Shown here one piece after another: positions 1-11,389 of a stretch of DNA of 64,000 nt (within the stretch, counting starts at the first letter, position 1; every line of letters starts with the position of its first letter). The notes under the pieces were generated by a model that saw nothing but the letters and a program-made list of their open reading frames with translations, ran no database searches and was not told where the DNA came from. This DNA comes from [Phialemoniopsis] sp. UDSM-2020. Taxonomy: Eukaryota > Ascomycota > Sordariomycetes > Thyridiales > Thyridiaceae. The position numbers and the translations under genes are program-made. The stretch covers positions 3,658,001 to 3,722,000 of the forward strand of contig JAEILZ010000006.1 in assembly GCA_018873225.1 (NCBI GenBank). Direction: 5' to 3'.

Positions 1-375
1 CTTGCTAATGTTTCTAGAAGCGAGCCTCTTGGGGACCAATTACTTTATGATGACGCCGATGTCGCTTTCAACTCCCCCGAAGTAGAGTTCTACGAAATAT
101 CTCGCTGTAGCAAATACCGAGGATTGAAATTACGTGAGATGCTAGGTCTGGACAGCGCGGGACGATGAAGTAGCGTCGCGACTTAGCTTACCACCACCTC
201 CTAAGTTTGCGGTCAATGATGCACCGTTACAGCCCCACATGCACAGCTGCTCCCCGCGAACTGGGCCGATTCAGGCCGGCGAGGTTTGATCGATTTGAGA
301 TATCACAGGTCCAAGAACCAACCCCGTGCTTTCGTAGTCTAGTCTTACCTATCATCTGACAGCTACTACTCCGAC
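1..375. other. Intergenic, upstream of the dehydrogenase
   Basis: No coding frame with family features is seen. The stretch presumably carries the promoter and 5' leader of the gene starting at 376. I recognise no specific site. Confidence 0.5.
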
Positions 376-1554
376 ATGGGTCAAACGCCAAGAACAGAGA
401 AACTGCTCGCCATCCTGCCCTTCCCAGAGCCGGAAGGCTTTACGGCGCGGCTTCGCCAGAAGCACCCCTGGCTCGAGGTCGAATATGTGCACCTGACTTA
501 TGGCATCACACACTGGGACTCAGCCAATGAGATAGACAAGAGTATGCGCCTCTGTTGTCTGACGCTAGATGGACCTTACTAACGCACGTCTCCAGGTATT
601 TTCAAGGATGTCACAATCCTTACAACGCTGTCGTCCATTCCTAAGCCGGAAAATGCACCCAACCTAAAGTTCATCCAGCTACTCCCGGCTGGCGTGGATC
701 ACCTTCTCCATGAACCCATTTTCAAGAGTCCTGATGTTCAGATTGCCACCACCTCCGGCATCCACGTGGTGCAAATTGCAGAATGGGTTGTGCTCCAGAT
801 ACTCACCTTTTCACACCATGCAAGGTATCTAGAGGCGCGTCAGAAAGAGGGCGAATGGGTGTCTCACACCAAAATGCTCTCCTCTCAGGGTCCGATCCGT
901 GACATGAGCAGCGCCCGCGTCGGGATCCTCGGTTATGGCAGCATCGGGCGCCACATCGCGCGAGTTTGCCACACCATGGGGTCTAAGATATTGGCTTTCA
1001 CTGCGTCGCCGCGACCGACACCAGAGAGCAGGAGGGACGATGGATTCTGTCTTCCGGGAACGGGAGATCAAGATGGCCTCCTTCCCATTGAGTGGTACAG
1101 CGGCATGGACAAGACTTCGCTCAACAACTTCCTCAGTCAAGACATCGATGTTTTAGTTGTCTGTATCCCTCTCACGGATGCTTCAAGACATTTGATTGGA
1201 GCAGAGGAATTGGCTATTCTGGGGCAAAGTGGCACGAGGGGGGGCCGTCCAGGGGCGCTGTTGGTCAACATTGCCCGGGGCCAGATCATTGACCAGGACG
1301 CACTGATCGCCGATCTGAAAAAGACGGTGGCTGAGGGAGGGCTCCGAGGCGCGGCTCTGGATGTCACGGATCCAGAGCCGCTCCCCAAGGAGAGCGAGCT
1401 GTGGTACTTGCCGAACGTGATTGTGCACCCTCATGTCAGCGGCTTGACTGACTGCCATCAACAACGATATCTTGCTGTGCTCGAGGAGAACCTGGGTCGC
1501 TGGGAAAGAAACGAGCCTCTAGTGAACCTGGTGGAACGTAAGAAGGGCTATTGA
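376..1554 (+). CDS. D-isomer-specific 2-hydroxyacid dehydrogenase
   Basis: Predicted NAD(P)-dependent oxidoreductase interconverting a 2-hydroxyacid and its 2-oxoacid, probably cytosolic. Two exons, 376-541 and 596-1554, give 374 residues. The intron at 542-595 starts GTATGC, has a TTACTAAC branch site and ends CAG, and it joins the frames exactly. The Rossmann motif GYGSIGRH lies near residue 169. VNIARGQIIDQDAL and the DVTDPEPLP/HPHVSG segment match the C-terminal NAD-binding and catalytic parts of the family, the latter containing the expected His. Length is normal for the family. Substrate (glyoxylate/hydroxypyruvate, D-lactate or other) cannot be told from sequence. The next gene is a sugar transporter on the same strand, consistent with carbon metabolism but not proof of a link. 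Confidence 0.88.
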
Positions 1555-2197
1555 TCCTAGATTGGTATTGCATAATCAAATCAAATAAATCTGTTTCAAT
1601 CCAATATAGTCCAATTCACTGTTCGAGATAGCTATGAGCTTTATTGTCCTCCGTTTTCTAAGTGTTGCCCTAGTTATGAACTTGTAGATTAGATACTAAG
1701 GCTTAGGGCATTCAGCCTGGCATTTTTGTACCATCTACGGTACACCTTTCCTGTACACCTTCTCCTCTATTCGGCTCTGCGCCCTATCTACGTATTCAAT
1801 TTGGGAATGAATACATTCGTGTTGGGCGCGGAATCTCAAAGAAATCTCGGTGCGCTACTACGCTAGCGACCTTGGCGTTTCCAGTAACCAGGTTTCGTGC
1901 TCATTTTGCGGCAAGAAGTTGCGCCGCAAGCAAGCGGTCAACGAACTGGCCAATCATATTCTCTTCTTCAACGGCTCATTCTCTTGCCGTGAGGAAGAGA
2001 TTGCATCTGGGGTAAAATCTGGGGGATCATGGGGCGTTGAAGTTGTCTCTGACCTCAATTTGGATCTGGGGTTCGTAAGAATAAATGACAGGCTTTTCTC
2101 CTGCATGTCGATGGTTTTGTACTCGATTCACTATCTTCAACAACTGCTAACCCCCGTCACACTCAAGAACCGATTCATTAGGACTGTTGCCGAAAAC
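1555..2197. other. Intergenic between dehydrogenase and sugar transporter
   Basis: About 640 bp of 3' flank and promoter. A frame open from a GTG at 1850 runs into the transporter's first exons, but it has no ATG and no family features and is treated as chance. No other feature is seen. Confidence 0.5.
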
Positions 2198-4154
2198 ATG
2201 CCTCTGTGGGATCATTCACTCCGTGGCGGCAAGCTCGTTGCTGCTATTACAGGTAGGAGCCGAGACTTCAAGCCCCGAGTGTTCTTGTGCGCTGACAGCC
2301 TTTATCACATTGCAGCATGCACATGCCAGGGTTTTCTGGTCTTTGGATACGACCAAGGTCAGTGAAGAGGTCAATACTTGAATGCAAATTTTTACTGATA
2401 ACTTACCAGGCGTAATGAGCGGTATCATTGGAGCAAAGAATGCCTTCGGCGAATATTTCAACCATCCCAGTCCAGACTCGCAAGGCAATATCACCGCTCT
2501 CTTCGATGTATGGCTCGTACAGTAATTCGAGGAATCTTTGTCATGACGCTGATCATTGCTATACACAGATCGGTTGTGTCGCCGGTGCAGGTCTGAGCTA
2601 TGCTTTCGGAGAGGCACTTGGCCGCCGCAAGATGACTATGCTCGCCGGTGCGGTCATGACAGCTGCGACAGTTGTGCTGGCATCATCAACAACGCTTGCC
2701 CAACTGATTGCTGGAAGGATTTTCACCGGTGTGGTAAAAGCAATCCATAACGATAAACACCACTTGGGCAAAACTGACACCAGGACTCTAGGGAATGGGT
2801 ATTAACTGCGCAACATCTCCTGTCTATCTCGGCGAGTGCTGTCCGCCAAAATACCGCGGTGCTATTCTCTCCGTTCAGGGGTTGATTGGTATTGTAGGCT
2901 TACTCCTGGGTAAGCTGGAACTCCTCAGGTACTCTCCAACTACGGCGAGGACGCTAACCAAGATAATGTCCAGCGTACTGGCTCGATTACGGCACGAGTT
3001 TCTATGAGACCGACTTCCAATGGCGATTCCCCCTCGCTTTCCAGGGACTATTCGCCATCTTGCTTGGCCTGACTGTCATCCCCCTGCCCGAGTCGCCCCG
3101 CTGGCTGGTTCTCAAGGATCGTATTGACGAAGCTAGAAGTGTGCTCAGTGCCCTCCACGATCTCCCCGAAGAGGCCACCGAAGTCCAAGTCAACCTGCTG
3201 GAAATCCAGACTGCCCAAGAGCTGGCGTCACGCGGGGGCCCGTTCAAAGCAAAGGAGCTTTTCTCTGGCGGAAAGCTACAAAACTGGCGCAGGACTACTC
3301 TCACTATCGTCATTATGATCATGCAACAGATGACGGGGGCGAATATGATGTGAGTCGAACCATGGACATCCATATAGTTCACTGTCTAATACAGAGTGTA
3401 GCAACTACTACGCGCCGGTGGTCTATCAAGGAACCATGAAAATCTCACGACACACTGCTCTGATCCTGGGCGGCTGCACCGGCATAGCGTACTTGATCGG
3501 CTCGTTCATATCTTTGTTCACCACAGACTACTACGGGAGACGGCTTGTTCTGATGTGGTCATCGGCCGGCCTATCGATGTGCTTCATTGTGGCCAGCATC
3601 TTGCTCTCCTTTGAAACTGTGGGAGCCGCCTACGGTGCGGCAGCCATGATCTTCCTGTTCCAGACATTCCTTGGCATTGGCTGGCATCCCGTAGCATGGT
3701 TTTATCCTGCTGAAATCAACACGACTCGTACCCGATCGCGTGCAGCAGCTATCACGGCGGCAGCTAATTGGACTACAACGTTTGTAGTTGTCAAGATCAC
3801 GCCTATTGCCATTGGTAAGCCAAATCGAGAATTGCTGAGGCGAAATAGAGTAAAGCTGATTATTGATTCTTTCCAGCCAATATCGGGTGGAGAACTTTTA
3901 TCATTTTTGGAATCCTCAATGCGCTGTGGATTCCAATAATCTACTGCTTCTTCCCGGAGACCAAGGGACTCTCCTTAGAAGACATCGATCACATCTTTGA
4001 AAAGGGCGGTATCACCGGCGGCGTCATTCATGCCAAGGGCGGACGTACTGTTGTGCCCCACCAACACCGTCAAGAGGCTGGCTTGGAGAAGAACGACGGC
4101 GAGGTTGTTCTGTCTGAGGTCGCGGTTCAGACGAACAAGGCCACCGAGGTCTAA
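2198..4154 (+). CDS. MFS sugar/H+ symporter
   Basis: Plasma-membrane sugar transporter of the sugar porter family. Eight exons: 2198-2252, 2316-2357, 2410-2507, 2569-2733, 2792-2909, 2974-3349, 3402-3814 and 3877-4154. They encode 514 residues, the usual length. The ATG at 2198 gives a short cytosolic tail, then TM1 with GFLVFGYDQGVMSG, the classic sugar-porter start. Further signatures are GEALGRRKMT (loop 2-3), PVYLGECCPPKYRG (after TM4, usually PxYxxExxPxxxRG), PESPRWLVLKDR (central loop) and FFPETKGLSLEDID after TM12. All introns are short GT-AG introns. The loop acidic residue is kept in GECCP. Substrate is unknown. The gene is convergent with the phosphatase at 4480-6119. Confidence 0.9.
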
Positions 4155-4479
4155 TGATGTAAGGGTGCAAAATGGGACCCCAGTCTCCATGTCTACAGGT
4201 TCAACGTCGCCCATATTCAATTATTGTGGATTGGCTTTGAATCGCGCCCAGAGCATCATACAGGCGCAACATAGTAGAGCAACAATAAAATGTGCTCATA
4301 TTGGCTTCTTGTTTCCATTATTCTTTATCTACATGTACCACTTGACCATGCCCGCCCTCAACGCCTTCAGTCACACGGCTTCTAGACTCTACGTCTCTTC
4401 GTACTCCCGACTCCTCAATACATCACAGCACACGTCAAGATATATATACTTCGAAGCAAATCGTAGCAAGGCAACTAGC
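4155..4479. terminator. Convergent 3' region with AATAAA at 4284-4289
   Basis: Sits between the stop codons of the sugar transporter (+) and the phosphatase (-). AATAAA at 4284-4289 is a candidate polyadenylation signal for the transporter. No gene is seen in it. Confidence 0.35.
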
Positions 4480-6119
4480 TTAGTGGTGGTGCTCGTCGAC
4501 GATGCGGGTCTCGAGACCGCGCTTGACAACCCACTCGGTGCCGTTGGCGCGGAGCAGCTTGGTGACGGCGTCCATGTCGACGCCGAGCGCCTTCTCCAGG
4601 ATGCGGGGCAGCTCGGTGTTGTCGTGGTGGCCGGACAGCAGGAGCGCGAGCTCGTTGCCCCTCTCGCCGGCGGCGTAGCCGTGAAGGTTGATGTCGCTGG
4701 CGGTGTGGCCGCCGGTGGACCAGTTGACGCCGGCCTTCTTGCTGAGCAGCGAGACGAGCTCGTTGCCGAGGCTGCTCGCCTCGAGGAGGGTGTTGATCTC
4801 GGCGTCCGAGGCAGAGGCGAGGCCGTAGGCGGGCAGGATCTCGGAGACGAGGAACTGGCGCTTGTCGGCGTCGGCGGGGCGGTTCTTCCAGACGCCCTCG
4901 AGGTGCTCGCGCGAGCGCGTGGCGTCCTTGAGCGCGAGGGGCTTGTACCCGTTGAGCGTGAGGCCGCCGCACTCGTGGTCGGCGGCCGACATCATGATGG
5001 TGTCCGGGTGGGCGTCGATCCACTCGCGCACGTACTGCATGACCTTGTTGTACATGATGGTCTCGTGGGCGTGCGAGGCCGGGTCGTTGGAGTGGCCGGC
5101 GTGGTCGATGCGCGAGGCCTCGATCATGATGAAGTAGCCCTTGTCCTTGCAGTGGGTGGCGCGGTGGAGCGAGTTGAGCGAGGTCTCGACCATCTCGAGG
5201 AGGGAGGGCTCGTCGCCGTCCAGGACGCGGTCGAGCTCGTACTTCATCTGGTCTGTTGGCGATGCGTTAGGGCAAGTCCAATCTTGGCACACTGACCAGG
5301 GGTTCTTCACTCACCATCGTTGAAGAGACCGATGTAGGGGAGGCGGACCTCTCCAAGACCCTTCTGGAGGGCATCAAAGCCATCGCGGTCTTGCATGACG
5401 TGGAAGCCATTCGACTTGGCGAAGCCGAACAGGTCCTTGTCATCCTTGCGGCAAGAGCCGGACTCGGACTGGGGCTTGAAGTAGCAGCGGCCACCACCGA
5501 GGAGGATGTCGACCATGGGGCCGAGAGGGTGGCTGAAGCCGATCTCCTGGGAAGCGATCTCGGCATAGCTGTTGCGGTCCCGAACGTGGGAGGCGTAGAC
5601 TGGATAGACATCTATCAGTAGACCGTGCAGGTATTTTACCACGGGGTTACATACCGGCCGGGGTGGCGTGGTTGATGGTGCTGGTAACGACCAGACCAGT
5701 CTTCATGCCAGCGAGCTTGGCGGCCTCGAGGATAGAGCCAACGGGCTGGAAGTCAGGGGTGACACCGATGGCGTTGTTGTATGACTTGAAGCCACAGGCA
5801 AAGGCAGTGCCGGAGGCAGCCGAGTCGGTGATCAGGTCGTTGGTAGCCCACGTGCGGACCAGACCCCGGACCTAGGGCCAGTCAATTGATAAGCTTTTGG
5901 TGTGTAAGTGGCTAAGTAAGGGATCAACCGTACCAAATCATCAGCAGCAAGCTCGCGCGTCACGTCGCCGGCCTGGTCGACCAGGGTGGCCAGGTCTCGG
6001 GCCATGGTCTGAGAGGCCTGGCCATATCCATCGGGAACGATGTAGATGACGTTCTTGGCCTGGATGGCAGCGAGGACGGCGGGGGCGAAGGCCCCAGCGA
6101 TGATGGCTGAGCTGCGCAT
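4480..6119 (-). CDS. Secreted alkaline phosphatase (PhoA-type)
   Basis: Metal-dependent phosphomonoesterase, likely secreted or vacuolar, releasing phosphate from organic esters. Minus-strand exons 5934-6119, 5655-5871, 5315-5599 and 4480-5252 encode 486 residues. A hydrophobic N-terminal signal (MRSSAIIAGAFAPAVLAA) is followed by metal-binding Asp in VPDGYG (residue 30). The phosphoserine nucleophile is in TDSAASGTAFACG (about Ser79). EASRIDHAGHSND and ADHECGGL carry the later metal ligands. Length fits the family. The three introns are 62, 54 and 62 nt, GT-AG. The C-terminus ends in a short His-rich tail. A long opposite-strand open frame over the GC-rich last exon is a shadow. Regulation by phosphate is expected from the family but no PHO-type site was located. 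Confidence 0.9.
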
Positions 6120-7144
6120 TGTCGAATGAAGGACTGGCCGATTTGGGCTGGATTGCTCAAGAGGGTGGTGACCACGGGAACCCTGATGGATGCAACATGG
6201 CTTCGAGGTGCTGTATAAATATTAATTGATCCCATCCCGTCCACGCCCTCCTCCCGACTGCGAGTTGGAATCCTTGTCCACGCATTTCCGACGGACCGGG
6301 TCTGACGGATGCGATGTCCTGTCCACGTGCGACGGATTCCTGTGCATTTCGCACGACAATATGCCACTGCCAATCGAATTAGCGTTGTAAGCAGTGCTGC
6401 GATGGAGTCGCACGCATCGCATTGAGTTGAAGGGTTCCTTGATATGCAGGGGTGGGAATCGTGTCTCTTATGAGCATACCCGCCTTGCCCAGACCGCCGA
6501 GAGCAGTCATTGCAGCTTGGCACGCGCAGGGACGCCGTTGGGACGATACTGGCGAATTGATTGACCACGGACACTAGGACAATGGGTGCCGCCCAGACTT
6601 GAGTCCCTGACGCCAAGTCCCAATAGTATGCTTAGCTGTTCTGGGCGCCGAGCCCGTCCCCCACAACAACTGCTGACTCTCGGCCTTTCCCGCCGAACAC
6701 ATGGTCGTGAGACAACACCTTGTATCTGGTCTTTACTGTCGGAGACATTGGTCTTTATTCGATTTGTGGCTGACCACGGCCGACCTTGCCTTGAAGGGAA
6801 GGTAGCCGTTTCTTGGGACGCACAGTAAATCAGCCCCGATTACTCTGGAAAGGGCTCGCCAAGACCTTGCAATGCCAAGAAAGGACTCGAAAACGTGCGC
6901 TCCTAGGATATCAATTCAAAGATCACATTCTGAATGCTGTCTCTTATCGTGCAGAAGGGTCTTAGGACCACTCTCCTAGCCCTTCGGATCTGTCCCGGAT
7001 CATCGTGTGCATTCCTAGATCGGCCCAGCGAATATCGATGGAGCTTTACAACTCGATTGATATGTGGAGAGTGAAGAATTTTAGAAGTACGCTTAGGTTC
7101 GAAAACCCAATCGTAGGTTGCTACAGATTATTCTACAGGCTCAG
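6120..7144. other. Intergenic, about 1 kb, phosphatase promoter side
   Basis: Holds the upstream region of the phosphatase and the 3' flank of the MFS gene. A TATTTATA-like stretch on the minus strand (plus strand near 6213-6222) lies about 95 bp before the phosphatase start. Short open frames here show no family features. Confidence 0.4.
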
Positions 7145-8568
7145 TTACAGAGTCTCTCCATCTTCCTCGTCCTCACCAGATCCTTCATTCGGAAATGATG
7201 TCGGTTTTGGAAACAAACTCCAGATCACGAGAGCAGCAACCAGTTGAGCAAAGACCACAACTTGGAATACTTGGATCCCCATACTCTTCGCCAACGCTCC
7301 AAGCACAAATGGAAGTATCGCTCCGCCAATCTGACCCGCAGATGCAACGAAGGACACTGCAGAGACGTGGAGGTCCCGCGGTAGAAGCTGATTCATGTAG
7401 ACAATGCAGGATGGGAATAAGGGCCCACAGAAGAAGCCGAGCATCGCCATGAGAGCAGCTGAGACGGCGGGGATCTTGATCAATACGAAAAGCGTCTGAA
7501 AGACCATGGCGATAATCAGGTAGGCCGCGGTAGCACGCCGCACACCGATACGGTCGGTGGGGTATCCCAGCGCCACGCGACCTATCGCCATGCCCGTCCA
7601 GAAAGCGGACAGACACATGCCGGCTTGAAGTGGAGTTGTGCCGCGGATGCGCGTCATGAAGACGACGAGCCAGCTTGAGACCGCCAGTTCGGTGCCGACA
7701 TAGGTCAGGAGGTATATCGCACTGAACCAGGCAGCACGCCGGCTGAGCAGGTCCTTGGCATGTGCCCAGAATCCGTCATCGTTCGATGCGTGCTGCTTGT
7801 CCTGGCGATATCTGACAGCGTCTTCGTACCGGAAGGCTGACAGAAGAACGGCCATCTCCACGAGCGATGCCACCACCTTCGGGATAAGAGATGTAAGCAC
7901 ATCGTGCACCTTATTGCTGGATTTCAGGATTGACCTACCATGACATAGTACCAGGTATACCATGGCTTGTGGGCGGCGGAGATGAGGGTGCTTGCGAAGA
8001 AAGGCCCAATGGCTGCGCCAGCTGAGTAAGACCCGTGAAGCAAGCCCGAGATCGTGTTGGCTCGCTCCTGACTCGCGGCCAGGGTGCACCACGAAGCATC
8101 GAGCACGCCTGTGCCAACAGAACCGGCCGCAACGGCTGCCAGCAGTATCGGGAATGGCGGATGGACTGACGCGACGATTGCGTACATGAGGTGGAAAAGC
8201 GGTCCGATGATGGCGATGCCTCTCTGTCCAAGTTCCAGATGGATGCGCCGATTGAACTGAGATGCCAATACGTATCCGACCGGAGGAGCGAGGAATATGA
8301 GCGAGACTTGCAGGTCGTCAAGGCCGTAGTAGGCTTCCAGTGGTGGAATGACTACGCCGACAGGCGCGTTGAACATGCCGAGCACAATGAAGCACAGCAT
8401 CGTGGATGCAATTCTGAATGAGGCGCTGGTCGTACGTTGCGCTGCATTCTCATGAGACTGCTCACCGCCAGTGGGGAAGCCATTCTCGCGTCGCGTCGTC
8501 GGAGTCGCGTCCGGGCTCAATAGCGGCCTCGTAACATCGCGAGATGGCGATGCTGGCGAATTCGACAT
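7145..8568 (-). CDS. MFS_1 family transporter
   Basis: Twelve-helix major facilitator, substrate unknown. Exons 7939-8568 and 7145-7876 (62-nt intron) encode 453 residues. Start is the ATG at 8568 (MSNSPASPSRD); further upstream the frame has only a TTG. After a polar N-terminus of about 70 residues, TM1 contains FIVLGMFNAPVGVVIPPLE, resembling the fungal branch often annotated as bypass-of-stop-codon-6-like carriers. The loop 8-9 motif appears as GYPTDRIGVRRA. The C-terminus is acidic (GSGEDEEDGETL). The gene is in tandem with the allantoate-type carrier upstream on the same strand. Confidence 0.85.
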
Positions 8569-8937
8569 TGTGTACTGATACTTCCATCCCTCCTTAGATG
8601 CGTTGGAGTCAAGAGGTTGACTTGCAAGGTCAGACACGAAGAGGTAGTTGAGGAAACAAGGATGCAAGGGGCTGTCGAAGTTCTGCTTCTGGAACCTCCG
8701 CCTTCCACGTCTTCACAATGTGGGTCCATCGATGACGTCGCTCCAATCGTTGTTTCAGCTGACAAGGATGATCAAAGCTGCCAACTCGATCTTCCGAGCA
8801 TTTCTTCGTTTAAAGACCAAATAGCCAGTCTTGTATCTTGACTGACTCGCTTACGCATTGACAATTGACATGGTGTTGTGCTACGAAACGGTTTGTTGTG
8901 GAAAATGACTAGACATGCTAACTGTGCAACGACATCT
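8569..8937. other. Intergenic between two tandem MFS genes
   Basis: About 370 bp holding the promoter of the 7145-8568 gene and the 3' flank of the 8938-10750 gene. No recognisable element is seen. Confidence 0.4.
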
Positions 8938-10750
8938 TTACAGAACATATCTGAACCCCTTGTTATCAATCTCGGTTACGTCTCGCATTCCCATCTCCAC
9001 TGCCTCCTGTTCAAGCTGCTCAGCAGATCGCGAATCTGCTGCAGCCTCGCGATCTCGCTTCTTGTTGACGCTCCACATGTACCCAAACAAGACCAAGACC
9101 ATGATAGTCTTGACCGAGTAGCCGATCAGGATCCTAATGTCATCAATGGCTGTCAGTGCATTCTTTCGTGGATGACAAATAGATGCATTCCAATGTGATG
9201 ACTTACGCAACATAGGCTGAGTGGTAGAACGGTGCCTCGCTGTCCTTGAAGGTTTGTGGCCCGATGATGTTGCCGACACAATAGGCGACGAACAGAAAGG
9301 CTCCTGTCAACTGTTTCTTGGTATAGCCTGCGACGTTGCTGCTCACCATTGTCAGGCTCAAGCTGAAACCGACAGACTGACACGAGCAGAGCCAGATGGC
9401 CACGAGGCGGCCCCACCGGTTCGACTTGCCATCTGGCCCAGGGTTAAGACCGACGAGTACCGCACCGCTGGCGACGCAGATCAGGTTGCCAACAGTCATG
9501 ACGATGCAGCGGCTATTCGGCCAACGAGAAGCGATCCAACCGGACAACAGTAACGACACAATCTGAACCACGTTGCCGGGAATTTGCATGTACTGAGTCT
9601 CCAACGTACTGAAGCCAAAGGTCTTGAGGATGATTGCCGTGAACTATCCGATATGCAAATCAGTCAAGGAACATCTGAAGCGGGGGTTAGATCTGAACAT
9701 GGTAGAACCTACCGTCGACTGCGCCGCGTTAGGTATCTGGGCGGCGATACCCATGACAAACAGGATCCACGTCTTTGGATCTCTGATTGTCTGCCACATC
9801 TGATACTTCTTGAAGTGGTGGTTCTTGACGCCTTGTCGATTTGCCGCCACTCGCTCGACTGCAACCACAGTCTCTGGAACACTGAGGAACCGCGTCGTGG
9901 TCGGCAGGTCGGGCATGAAGTAGGTGAAGATGACGCCCCACACAAGACTGATGGATCCAAAAATGAGGAAGACGTACATCCATCTGCCCAGACCAGAGTT
10001 GATGTGGCCGATGGCATAGCCTAGAAGACCGCCAAAGATGCCAGCGAAGCCATTCATGCAGTAGTAAGTTACAAGTCGTAGTGGTTGCTCGGCCTTGGTA
10101 TACCACATGGCCATGAGGAGTACAAAGCCAGGGTTGACCACGGCCTCAAAGACGCCCAAGAGGAAGCGGTTGGTGGCGATGCCAGCGAAATTCTTGCATG
10201 CGGGGGTGGTGATGATCAAGATGCCCCATACTAAGGTTCGAAACTTGGTCAAAACATCTTCGTGATCAACACTGAAAGAAGATCTACATACCTATGGTGC
10301 ATGCGCCCATGAACTTGCCGACGGGGAGTCGCTGTAAGAGATAGCCTGCTGGATACTGCGCAACAAGATAGCCTGCATATTCAGTAATTAGCCGCCATTT
10401 CCCGTATTGTGAACCGTTGAATGAGACGTACCAAAGTAGAAGATTGACGTCAACCACGAGTATTGCTGGTCATGTAGATTCGTGCCCTCTTGAAGTCCGT
10501 ACACGCTGGCGAAGTTGATGCACGATTTGTCGAGATATTGGAGCATGTAAGAGCCCATCAGCAATGGCATGATATGCCAGTCAATCTTGCGGAGCACGCG
10601 TCGCGCCTCGCCGGCGTCAATCTCGACTCCATCCTGCTGTTTGAAAATCTTGTACGTCTCATCCAGGTCCCGAGACGATGCAGCAGTGATCTCGTCAGAA
10701 TCCGTGCCCCTCGGATTCCCACCCACAGGAATGTCTTCCGGTTTGCCCAT
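8938..10750 (-). CDS. MFS transporter, allantoate permease (Dal5)-like
   Basis: Member of the anion:cation symporter branch of the MFS, which in fungi imports allantoate, nicotinate, pantothenate and similar organic anions. Five exons on the minus strand (10432-10750, 10292-10372, 9713-10230, 9207-9643, 8938-9133) give 516 residues. Family hallmarks are RKIDWHIMPLL before TM1, LQYLDKSCINFASVYG in TM1-2 and YLVAQYPAGYLLQRLPVGKF. RFLLGVFEAVVNPGF and the MWYTKAEQPLR segment follow TM4-5. The C-terminus is charged and cytosolic. Introns of 59-73 nt join in phase. The specific substrate is not decidable. The next gene upstream on the same strand (11390-13261) is a predicted double hydrolase, so a role in importing its substrate is possible but unproven. 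Confidence 0.9.
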
Positions 10751-11389
10751 CGTGCCAATGTCGCTGATGTTGCTCGTTAATGATAAGGCTTCCTGTCGAT
10801 CAGGTACGGGAGTGAGCGAAAAGAAGGACAGCCCTCTGGGCCGACCACATGGCTTTTCTACGACCCTGACGTGGTATTCGCTTGCTAATCGCAGACCCTG
10901 AATGGACGGTTGACCTACCTACTTGGGTGAAGCGTTTATGGCATATCACCAGGCCTAAGATGGCGCCATTGGCCGATCGCTCCATTCACGGCGTCCTCCC
11001 CCGCAGGAGAGCGCATCATCGTGCCCCCACACAAGCTTTCGTCAAGACATGTCATAGGCCGCCGGCGCGGTTGTGAAAGCTCTTATCCTTTGCGGTTTGT
11101 GGTCTAAAGTAGTGACCAATCGGCAGTAGGTCTCGCCAGATAACATCTGACGGATTCCTAGTCAATGCTTGTCTAAGCCGGAGAAACGCCACGTTGTCGG
11201 AACCCTGTCATTACTGCTCTAATTAGTACGCGACGAGATGGATAGAAAGTTGTGTACGACTGAAGACCAAGAACAGAACAAGAATGTGAGATGAATAACT
11301 TCCGTAGAGCATGACATTTTGACCTCAAAGTAGGCGAATGTCTTGCAGAAGCCGAACGCCACGGGCCACTTGCATTCATTTCTATATCT
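10751..11389. other. Intergenic, about 640 bp
   Basis: Promoter region of the Dal5-like carrier and 3' flank of the fusion hydrolase. No coding or structured element is recognised. Confidence 0.4.

Noticed and set aside
1850..2365. Upstream extension of the sugar transporter from a GTG
   Set aside because: No ATG; it reads through the first intron, and the family N-terminus is matched by the ATG at 2198.
3997..5295. 432-codon plus-strand open frame
   Set aside because: It runs antisense to the GC-rich last exons of the alkaline phosphatase and extends from the sugar transporter 3' end; its Val/Gly/Asp-rich translation has no motif.
10373..10431. Premature end of the Dal5-like carrier (frame stops after the first exon)
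   Set aside because: GTACGT and ATATGCAG splice signals join to GYLVAQYPAGY, the next conserved segment.
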